A stretch of 64,000 nt of DNA from Paractinoplanes aksuensis. Lineage in GTDB: Bacteria > Actinomycetota > Actinomycetes > Mycobacteriales > Micromonosporaceae. Below the pieces are notes generated by a model. The model was not told the DNA's origin. It saw nothing but the letters and a program-made list of their open reading frames with translations, and searched no databases. Numbering within the stretch: the first letter of the stretch is position 1; the number at the start of each line of letters is the position of its first letter. A program made the position numbers and the translations under genes. Of this stretch, positions 55,621 to 62,844 are shown one piece after another. The stretch is from assembly GCF_024137025.1 (NCBI RefSeq), contig NZ_JAMYJR010000001.1, forward strand, positions 1 to 64,000, given 5' to 3'.

Positions 55621-56140
55621 CTGTCACGCTCCCATGCCCGCCCGCCCCGTCGGACCACCGCTCGTCAGCGGTTACGAGAGGTCAACCATCCACTCTCGCT
55701 GTCCCGTGCCAGAAACTGTCAAGTTCTGTAAGGCAGCATTCCACACCGGAGTATTGCGACAACAGCCCGTAAAGTCGCGGCAGGAACAGATCCGGACGCC
55801 CGCGGATGCCGATGATAGATCCGCTACGACGGCCGACCCGGCCCGCATTCCCGTCACCATCAGTCTTTTCACGTTCCCGACGGTCGCTTCACGGATGGCG
55901 CGCAGATCGTGCGGAGTCCGCATCCCGAATCCTGACCTGCGCACTCTCAGTGCGACTCGGCGACACCCGTTGGGCTGACGGCAGTGGTGATCAGATCGGC
56001 CGTCAGCCGCACCCGAGCCCGGCCGAGCGCGCTTCGCTTCTCTGATACTGGGTATTCGGGCAATACATCGCGCCTGTCAGGCAACGACAAGTGGCGGCGA
56101 CCCACCGTGCCGCATGGACAGTCGTCGGTACGGTTGACGG
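55621..56140. other. 520-base divergent intergenic region
   Basis: No convincing gene; the short open frames have no ribosome sites and poor codon use. The region is visibly less GC-rich than its neighbours near 55700-55780. On the minus strand a perfect -35 hexamer TTGACA occurs (complement of 55717-55722) without a good -10. On the plus strand TACGGT (56129-56134) may be the -10 of the next gene. Confidence 0.45.
56129..56134 (+). promoter_or_regulatory. Candidate -10 element for a leaderless LRR-Roc-COR-TIR mRNA
   Basis: TACGGT fits TAnnnT and ends six bases before GTG 56141; there is no ribosome site between. No -35 is evident. Confidence 0.35.
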
Positions 56141-59100
56141 GTGACTGATGATCGCGGGTCAGTATCCCGATCCGGGCAGGATATCCAGGCCGTCGCCGAA
56201 GGCCGGTCGGACACGCTCGATCTCGGTCGCGGCTATCACCACGGCGCCCCCCGCGAGCTGCCGGCCGCAGTGCGTCAGCTGACCGGCCTGCGAACGCTGC
56301 GGCTCACCGGCACCGGGGTGACCGAGCTCCCCGGCTGGCTGGCCGACCTGCCGGTCGAGACCATCGACGCGCGCGGCTGCCCGCTCGAGGTCATGCCCCC
56401 GTTGCCCTGGGTGCGCTGGGCGCTCGACGCCGGCAAGCTCCACGCCTTCCGCCGCATGATCGCCCCGGGCCGGGTCTACGGCGCCACGATCAGCACGGGC
56501 GATGACGCCGCTGCCATCGCCCACCTCGCTCAGCTGATCGACCAACGTCAGCTCAGCCTGACCGAACTGGTGATCGAGCCGCAGCGCATGCTGCTGTCCT
56601 CGACGTGGAGCAACCTGGCCGACGTCGACCGGCACCTCGACGCGCTGATCGGTGGCTCGCCCCGGCTGCGGACGCTGCGGATCGTGGACTGCCCCCTGGG
56701 TCGCGTGCCCGAGCCGATCCGGCGGCTGCGGCACCTCACCGAGCTGTCGCTGTCCGGGGTCCTCCCCGACGAACTGCCCGACTGGCTCTTCGAGGTGCCC
56801 GCGCTGGCCGTCCTCGACCTGAGCCACAACCGGCTCTCCCGACTGCCGGCCGCGCTGGGGCAAGCGGAGCGGCTGAGCCGCCTGACGCTGAGCTCCAATC
56901 CGCTGCGGGAGATCCCCGACAAGGTCTGGGAGCTGGAACGGCTCACCTTTCTCGACCTGTGGGGCTGCCCGATCCAGCGCATCCCGGCCGAGATCCTGCG
57001 GCTGCCCGCGCTCACCCGGCTGCGGGTCGACGAGACCCGGCCGGAACTCACCGTGCCCCCGCCCGAGGTCACCGCGCGCGGCTTGGACGCGATCAGGAGC
57101 TACTGGCGGCAAGAGAGAGCCTCCGGCACCGACTATCTGTCCGAGGCCAAGCTCCTGATCGTCGGGGAGGCGGGCGCCGGCAAGACCACCTTGGCCAAGA
57201 AGATCCTCCGGCCCGACTACGCCCTGAACGTCGGTGAGGGCTCGACCCAGGGCATCGCGGTGTCCTCGTGGCGCTTCCCGTCCGCGGTCCGTGTTGTCGA
57301 AGCCGACGGCGAACGGGTGCTCGAGCGCGACTTCCGCGTGCACATCTGGGATTTCGGCGGGCAAGAGATCTACCACTCGACCCACCAGTTCTTCCTGACC
57401 AAACGCTCCGTCTATGTGCTGGTCTCGGACGAACGCAAGGAGGACACGGACTTCCGGTACTGGCTCGACGTGGTCAACCTGCTCAGCGACGGCAGCCCGC
57501 TGATCATCGTGCAGAACCGCAAGCAGGGCCGCAGCCACGACCTCGACCTGCGGATGCTGCGGCAGGAATACCCGAACCTGGTGGCCGCGCTCAGTGTGGA
57601 TCTCTCCGACAACAGCGGCCTGGCCGAGACAGTGGCCCGGGTCCGCCGCGAACTCGAGTTGCTGCCCCACATCGGCACCGCCCTGCCCAAGACCTGGCAG
57701 GACGTGCGGCTGGCGTTGGAGGGTGACACCCGCGAATACATCAGCTCCACCGAGTTCTTCCGCATCTGTGAAGAACACGGCTTCGCCCGCGAAGCCGACA
57801 TGAAACAGCTCGGCGGCTTCCTGCATGACCTCGGCATCTGCCTGTACTTCCAGGAAGACCCGCTGCTGAGCCGCACGGTCGTACTCAAGCCGGAGTGGGG
57901 CACGGCGGCGGTCTACCGCGTGCTGGACGATCCGCAGATCGTGGCCAACCAGGGTGTCTTCGGCCCGGAAGACCTCGAGCGGGTGTGGCACGAGCCGATC
58001 TACGAGCCGGTACGCGACGAACTGGTGCGCCTCATGGCCAAGTTCTCCCTCTGCTTCCAGGTGCCCACCTCCGACCGGTTCGTGGCGCCGCAGCTGCTCT
58101 CCCAGGTCCGCCCGGCCTACCCCTGGGATGACCGGGGAGGATTGACCCTCCGCTACGAGTACGACGTCATGCCGAAGGGGGTCGTGCGCCGGCTCATCGT
58201 CGACCTGCACGACCTGATCGAGGACAAAGCGGTCTGGCGCAACGGGGTGGTGCTCCGCTACGAGTCGGGACGAGCCGAGGTGATCGAGGATTACCGGCGC
58301 CGCCGGCTCCAGATCCGCCTCGGCGCCCGCAATACCCGGGTCATGATCTCGATCGTGGATCGGGCCCTCAATCTCATTCACCGGTCTTATCCGGACCTGC
58401 GCTTCGAGCGACTGCGTCCGTGCAACTGTGACGTGTGCCGGGTGGCCGAGGAGCCGACCATGTTCAGCGTGCGCGAGCTCGAAGATTTCGCCCGGGCCGG
58501 CGATCCGATTCAGTGCCGGTCCAGTCACCGGCTCGTCGACGCGGCGGTCCTGCTCAGTGAGTTGTGGCAGCCGGAGGACGCCGGCGGCCCGCGCCGCAAG
58601 GCCGGACCGGGCGAGGTCTTCGTCTCGTACAAGTGGGGCGGTGATGCCGACGAGTTGGTGGACGAGATGCAGGGCAAGCTCGCCGCACGCGGCTTGGTGG
58701 TCACCCGTGACCGCAACGAGATGCGCTATCGCGATCCGATCCAGCAGTTCATGCGGCGGCTCGGGGCCGGTCAGGCTGTGGTCGTCGTACTCGACGACGC
58801 CTACCTGCGCTCGAAGAACTGCATGTTCGAGCTGACCGAGGTGGCCGACCGCGAGAACTTCGTACAGTCGGTGTTCCCGATCCTCATGCCCGACGCGAAC
58901 ATCTTCGATCCGATGGGCCGGCTCGAGTACGTGCGCTACTGGGAAGAGAAGAGGGCCGGACTCGACGAGGCGATGCGCCTGGTCGGCCAGGAAAACCTGC
59001 AGGGCATCCGGGAGGAGCTCGACCTCTACGAGACAATTCGCAACGCGATCGCCCGGATCACCGACGTCCTCGCCGACATGAACGTCTTCACCGCGGCCAG

Positions 59101-59170
59101 GCATGCCGGCAGTGGCTTCGCCGAGCTGTACGAGGCCTTGGAGACCAAGGTCGGGGAACGTCCGGAATAG
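56141..59170 (+). CDS. LRR-Roc-COR-TIR (ROCO family) signalling protein
   Basis: 1009 residues. Leucine-rich repeats cover about 40-310 (LAVLDLSHNRLSRLPAALGQ and similar). The Roc GTPase domain has its P-loop in IVGEAGAGKTTLAKKIL (near 342), switch II in HIWDFGGQEIYHSTHQFF (near 403) and IIVQNRKQGR where NKxD is usual. The COR domain spans about 510-760. A TIR domain (about 824-950) starts GEVFVSYKWGGDADELV and keeps the Cys and Glu of active TIR enzymes in SKNCMFELTEV (Glu897). It may cleave NAD when the GTPase switch is on. It is divergent from fxsT2, supporting a link with the RiPP/conflict genes. Confidence 0.9.
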   Translation: MTDDRGSVSRSGQDIQAVAEGRSDTLDLGRGYHHGAPRELPAAVRQLTGLRTLRLTGTGVTELPGWLADLPVETIDARGCPLEVMPPLPWVRWALDAGKLHAFRRMIAPGRVYGATISTGDDAAAIAHLAQLIDQRQLSLTELVIEPQRMLLSSTWSNLADVDRHLDALIGGSPRLRTLRIVDCPLGRVPEPIRRLRHLTELSLSGVLPDELPDWLFEVPALAVLDLSHNRLSRLPAALGQAERLSRLTLSSNPLREIPDKVWELERLTFLDLWGCPIQRIPAEILRLPALTRLRVDETRPELTVPPPEVTARGLDAIRSYWRQERASGTDYLSEAKLLIVGEAGAGKTTLAKKILRPDYALNVGEGSTQGIAVSSWRFPSAVRVVEADGERVLERDFRVHIWDFGGQEIYHSTHQFFLTKRSVYVLVSDERKEDTDFRYWLDVVNLLSDGSPLIIVQNRKQGRSHDLDLRMLRQEYPNLVAALSVDLSDNSGLAETVARVRRELELLPHIGTALPKTWQDVRLALEGDTREYISSTEFFRICEEHGFAREADMKQLGGFLHDLGICLYFQEDPLLSRTVVLKPEWGTAAVYRVLDDPQIVANQGVFGPEDLERVWHEPIYEPVRDELVRLMAKFSLCFQVPTSDRFVAPQLLSQVRPAYPWDDRGGLTLRYEYDVMPKGVVRRLIVDLHDLIEDKAVWRNGVVLRYESGRAEVIEDYRRRRLQIRLGARNTRVMISIVDRALNLIHRSYPDLRFERLRPCNCDVCRVAEEPTMFSVRELEDFARAGDPIQCRSSHRLVDAAVLLSELWQPEDAGGPRRKAGPGEVFVSYKWGGDADELVDEMQGKLAARGLVVTRDRNEMRYRDPIQQFMRRLGAGQAVVVVLDDAYLRSKNCMFELTEVADRENFVQSVFPILMPDANIFDPMGRLEYVRYWEEKRAGLDEAMRLVGQENLQGIREELDLYETIRNAIARITDVLADMNVFTAARHAGSGFAELYEALETKVGERPE

Positions 59171-59173
59171 GCG

Positions 59174-59202
59174 GCATGCCTCCGCAGTGAGCGGAGGCAT
59201 GC
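59174..59202. terminator. Perfect 12-bp hairpin between convergent genes
   Basis: GCATGCCTCCGC (59174-59185) pairs with GCGGAGGCATGC (59191-59202) around AGTGA. It starts four bases after the ROCO gene and serves the convergent esterase gene too. Confidence 0.8.
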
Positions 59203-59210
59203 GCGCGAGG

Positions 59211-60911
59211 TCACGGCCAGACGTACGGGGACTTGGTGGGCTTGGGCTCCTTCGGCTGGCGGTACGGATGGGCCCGGAACTGCTCCGCGTGCAGGCCGAA
59301 CGAACGGTCCAGCTTCGGCATCCAGTAGGCGTCGTCATGGCGGCCCGGGCCGAGTTGGTAGTCGTGCTTGACGCCCTTCGAGGCCAGCAGCGTGCTCATC
59401 TGCTGGGCCGCCACGCCGAAGCGGTAGTCGTCGGAGTCGCCGCCGTCGAAGTAGTAGCGGTGGCGGTTCAGGTCGGCCACGCTGGTGGCCGCGACCAGGG
59501 TCAGCGGGCGCAGGCCGGCGTTGGCGGCCTGTTCGGCCGGGGTGCCGACCAGCGGGCCGAAGCTGAGCGCACCCATGTGGCTGGCGATCGAGCTGAACAC
59601 GTCCGGGTTCTTCAGGGCCAGCGTGAACGCGCCCTGCCCGCCCATCGACACGCCGCTGATGCCGCGGTGCTCACGGTCGGCGATCGTGCGGTAGTTGCGG
59701 TCGACCAGGGGCACGATCTCGTCGACGATCATCGAGCGGAAGTTGCCGGCCGACGTGTCGACGTACCAGCCGCTGTCGCCGTCCGGGAAGACCACGATGC
59801 TCTCTTCGAAGGGCAGGCGGTCGAGCACAGCGTCGATCTTGCGCGATTCCCATTCGATGTTGCTGCCGTTGAAACCGTTCAGCATGTAGACCACGGGGAA
59901 GCGCTTGGCCTGCGTCCGCGTGTAGCTCTTGGGCAGATAGACGTTGAACTGCACGCGCCGCTTCATCGCCGCCGAGTCGTATTCGTCCCGGAAGAACCGC
60001 GCGTGGTCGCCCAGCTCGACCCCCTTCCGCGGGTCGATGTAGAGCAGCTCACGGGCCGGCGCGAGCGTGCCCCACTGCCGGATCGTGTCGACCACCAGCC
60101 GGCCCTGGCTGTCCACGAAGACCTCGGCCTGAGTGTCGGTGAGCGGCGCCTTCAGCTCAGCCAGCCGCCGGGCCGCGGTGTCGCCCTGGTGGAAGAAGCC
60201 GTCGGCCAGCGTCTTGGCGTACCCGCGCCGGTCACCGGCGGCAACAGCCCGGTGCTGTTTGTTCAGCACGGCACAGACCAGAGCCAATTGCGTACGGTTG
60301 GCCGCCGTCCCGGTGATGCCGGCCAACGCGCGCAACCGCGCCTTCGAGAACAGCCCGACCGGTCCCTGATGGAACCCGCCGCCGCCCGTCCCGTCGTACG
60401 CCCGCACCGCGATCACATTCGTGCCGCCCCAGCGCAGCAGTCCGTCGGCCGGGTAGTACTCCCGCGGCACCTCCCACGTCGAGTCGAAGGTGGGCGGGAA
60501 CCCGCCGGTCCGCCCGATCTCGGTGCCGTTGAGGAACGTCTGGTCGGCGTCGTCGATCTTGCCGAGGGCCGCCACCACGGCCGAGTCGGTGACGCCGGCC
60601 GGTCGTACCGGAAGGGTGAAGGTCTTGCGATACCAGGCGTAACCGTCGTACGAGGCGAGGTCCTCGACCGCACCCCAGTTGTCGGGCACGCTCCAGTCGC
60701 GCCAGCCCGTGTCCACGAACGACGGGTCGGACCAGGCCGGGTCGTCGCCGGTGGTGAACTTCCACCCGCCGCCGGCCAGGTCGACTCCGAAGTCGACCGA
60801 CCCGGTGGTGGCGCAGTTCCCGGTGGCCGCGGCCGGGGCGGCGGGGGCGACCGCCGAGGCGAGCAGAACTATGACGGCGGCGAACAGCGCCCGCCGAGCC
60901 TTCATCGACAT
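59211..60911 (-). CDS. Secreted esterase (esterase D/antigen 85-type fold) with N-terminal sugar-binding-like domain
   Basis: 566 residues. A Sec signal peptide (KARRALFAAVIVLLASAVAP, cleaved after an AAA stretch) is followed by a galactose-binding-like domain (about 35-190; WKFTTGDDPAWSDPSFVDTGW, then AWYRKTFTLP, then FLNGTEIGRTGGFPP). The alpha/beta-hydrolase domain (about 320-550) has VVYMLNGFNG, IVVFPDGDSGWYVD and the nucleophile in HRGISGVSMGGQGAFTLA. A carbohydrate-ester or acyl substrate outside the cell is likely. ATG 60911 follows AGGAG. The longer open frame upstream overlaps the divergent promoter region. Confidence 0.87.
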   Translation of the reverse strand: MSMKARRALFAAVIVLLASAVAPAAPAAATGNCATTGSVDFGVDLAGGGWKFTTGDDPAWSDPSFVDTGWRDWSVPDNWGAVEDLASYDGYAWYRKTFTLPVRPAGVTDSAVVAALGKIDDADQTFLNGTEIGRTGGFPPTFDSTWEVPREYYPADGLLRWGGTNVIAVRAYDGTGGGGFHQGPVGLFSKARLRALAGITGTAANRTQLALVCAVLNKQHRAVAAGDRRGYAKTLADGFFHQGDTAARRLAELKAPLTDTQAEVFVDSQGRLVVDTIRQWGTLAPARELLYIDPRKGVELGDHARFFRDEYDSAAMKRRVQFNVYLPKSYTRTQAKRFPVVYMLNGFNGSNIEWESRKIDAVLDRLPFEESIVVFPDGDSGWYVDTSAGNFRSMIVDEIVPLVDRNYRTIADREHRGISGVSMGGQGAFTLALKNPDVFSSIASHMGALSFGPLVGTPAEQAANAGLRPLTLVAATSVADLNRHRYYFDGGDSDDYRFGVAAQQMSTLLASKGVKHDYQLGPGRHDDAYWMPKLDRSFGLHAEQFRAHPYRQPKEPKPTKSPYVWP

Positions 60912-60958
60912 GACCGCTCCTGTTTCAGTCTGATGTCCACGCAGTGACGGGTCGATTC

Positions 60959-60972
60959 TGTGCACGTGCACA
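60959..60972. promoter_or_regulatory. Operator-like palindrome upstream of the esterase
   Basis: TGTGCACGTGCACA is a perfect 14-bp palindrome, 48 bases upstream of ATG 60911 and about 93 before the divergent gene. It fits a site for a dimeric regulator, which is not encoded nearby. Confidence 0.5.
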
Positions 60973-61064
60973 CCGCAGGTCAACAGCCTGATCCATTTCG
61001 GTCGGTCGCAGGTCTCCACTGTCGATGGTGATCACATCGACGCAGGTGACATAATCCGCGCTCG

Positions 61065-62771
61065 ATGACCACGCAGATTCACGTTCTTGATCACGCAGCC
61101 CCGCGTACGGGGTCCGGTCCGAGCCGCTCCCGTCTGCGGCCGGTCGGCTGGATCGCCGCCGCTCTGGCCGCGGTCGCCGCCATCGGCATGAGCCTGTGGT
61201 CCGCGCTCAACAACGACGTCACCTACGCGTTGGGCGGCATCGCCACCGCCGGCCGGGGCGGGGTGAGCGTGTGGGACGTGTTCATCGCCCGCCCGGTCGC
61301 CTACCGCCTGCTCATGGCCTTCCTCGACGCGCTGGTGCCCGACGGCGCCTCGCTGTCCACGGCCCACCTGATCACCCACCTCGGCGCCGATCTGCTGGTC
61401 GCCGGGGTCGCGGTCGTCGTGTTCCTCGGCCTGCGGCGCAGCCTCAACGCCCGGGCCGGGGCCCTGGTCGCCGCGGCCACCGGCCTGGCCCTGATCGTCT
61501 CGCCGCCCTGGCACTTCCTCGAGCCGGACTGGGTCGCCGCCCTGGTCGCCGCGCTCGCCGTCGGGGCCGCCCTGGCCCCGCGCCGGCTCTGGCTCGGGGC
61601 GCTGCTCGGCGGTTTCGCCGCGTTCCTGGCCATCGCCGTCAAGCTGGCTACCTTCCCGCTCTCCGCGCTGGCCCTGCTGCTGGTGTTCGCGCTCGACCGC
61701 CGCCGGGCGGCCTGGGCCGCGGGCACGATGCTCGGCCTGACCGTGATCTGGTACTTCGCGACCCGGCACTTCCTGCCCTGGGAGACGCTGTGGCTGGCCG
61801 ACCAGGCCAACCTGGTCGCGAACTCGCCCATCCACCACGGCATCCGCTGGCACGACATCCACCGTCTGCTGGTCGGCCTGGGTGACGTCACCGTGCTGAG
61901 CCCGGTCGTGGCCGTGGCCCCGGCCGCCGCCGCGGCGCTGGTCCGGCGGGTCGAGCCGGGTCGTCCACGGTGGATCGCCACGGCGATCGCGGTGGCCGCG
62001 GCCGGCCCGGCCCTGGCCTCCGCGTACGGCCAGGGCGAGTTCTTCATGTACCACTTCGCCGCCGTGCCGGTGCTCGCGGCCGGCGTGTGGGCCACCGCGT
62101 TCGCGCTCTGTCCGGCGGCCCGGATGCCCCTGCTGGTGAGCACAGCGGTAGTCGCGGTGGCCAGCTTCGTGTTGCTCCGCCGCCCGCCGGAGTGGCGGCA
62201 CGACAACGTCACGGCGGTGACCCTCGCCTTCGCGGCGGCGGCCGTCCTCGCGGCCGTCGTGACATGGCGCAACCACGGGCGGGCGGCCCGCCCGGCCCCG
62301 ACCGCCGCGGGCGTGTTCGCGCTGATCGCAGCGACCGTGCTGGCCACGCTGCCCAACGCCCCGCTGGCCTTCAGCGGTTACAACTACGCGTTGGGTGTCG
62401 AGCGTCCGAACGGCACCGGTTACGCCGCGCTCCGCGAGCGGATCGGCCCCGACACGCCGGTGATCTACCTTTCGTTCGGCTCGATCAACTATCTGCTGGG
62501 CAATCCGACGCAGTGCCGCTACCCGTCGCCGCAATGGCTGCAGCGCGGCACCTATGTGCGGCCGGTGCGCTCGACCCGGAGTTACGCCGACAACTTCCGC
62601 TGCCTGACCGACGACCGGCAGGCGCGCTATCTCGTATGGCAGCCCAGCTGGTTCTCACAGACGAAGTCGAGCGCCGAAGTGCGAACTGTCCTTTATAACC
62701 GGTTCGATTGCTCCCTGCCGGCCCGCATCCCGGCCCCGAAAGGGTTAGTGGTCTGCCCCGCTCGCACATAG
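61065..62771 (+). CDS. Polytopic membrane protein, possible GT-C-type glycosyltransferase
   Basis: 568 residues with about eleven membrane helices across 30-450 and a soluble C-terminal domain of about 120 residues (RIGPDTPVIYLSFGSINYLL, then NPTQCRYPSPQWL). The first loop holds NNDVTYALGG, where GT-C enzymes place a catalytic Asp, but I cannot confirm the family. Four Cys occur in the outer domain. It begins 153 bases from the divergent esterase and may act with it on a surface glycan or lipid, by position only. Confidence 0.7.
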   Translation: MTTQIHVLDHAAPRTGSGPSRSRLRPVGWIAAALAAVAAIGMSLWSALNNDVTYALGGIATAGRGGVSVWDVFIARPVAYRLLMAFLDALVPDGASLSTAHLITHLGADLLVAGVAVVVFLGLRRSLNARAGALVAAATGLALIVSPPWHFLEPDWVAALVAALAVGAALAPRRLWLGALLGGFAAFLAIAVKLATFPLSALALLLVFALDRRRAAWAAGTMLGLTVIWYFATRHFLPWETLWLADQANLVANSPIHHGIRWHDIHRLLVGLGDVTVLSPVVAVAPAAAAALVRRVEPGRPRWIATAIAVAAAGPALASAYGQGEFFMYHFAAVPVLAAGVWATAFALCPAARMPLLVSTAVVAVASFVLLRRPPEWRHDNVTAVTLAFAAAAVLAAVVTWRNHGRAARPAPTAAGVFALIAATVLATLPNAPLAFSGYNYALGVERPNGTGYAALRERIGPDTPVIYLSFGSINYLLGNPTQCRYPSPQWLQRGTYVRPVRSTRSYADNFRCLTDDRQARYLVWQPSWFSQTKSSAEVRTVLYNRFDCSLPARIPAPKGLVVCPART

Positions 62772-62844
62772 CCATTGAGGAACGTCTTAGTAAAGAGTTA
62801 GTTTCTTGCCAACGTCTTATCGATGTCGGTGAGAGGGCTGTGGT
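62772..62844. other. Short intergenic region before the galactose-oxidase-like gene
   Basis: Relatively AT-rich 73 bases (near GTCTTAGTAAAGAGTTAG), likely holding the promoter of the next gene. No hairpin with a T-run is seen. Confidence 0.4.

Noticed and set aside
55634..55978. Short frames in the fxsT2/ROCO intergenic region
   Set aside because: No ribosome site, Ser/Arg/Thr-rich translation and no resemblance to FxSxx precursors.
56159..59338. 1059-codon minus-strand frame opposite the ROCO gene
   Set aside because: Antisense shadow; LRR, Roc, COR and TIR domains are on the plus strand.
59103..60947. 614-codon plus-strand frame opposite the esterase
   Set aside because: Low-complexity antisense shadow; the esterase has a signal peptide, ribosome site and catalytic motif.
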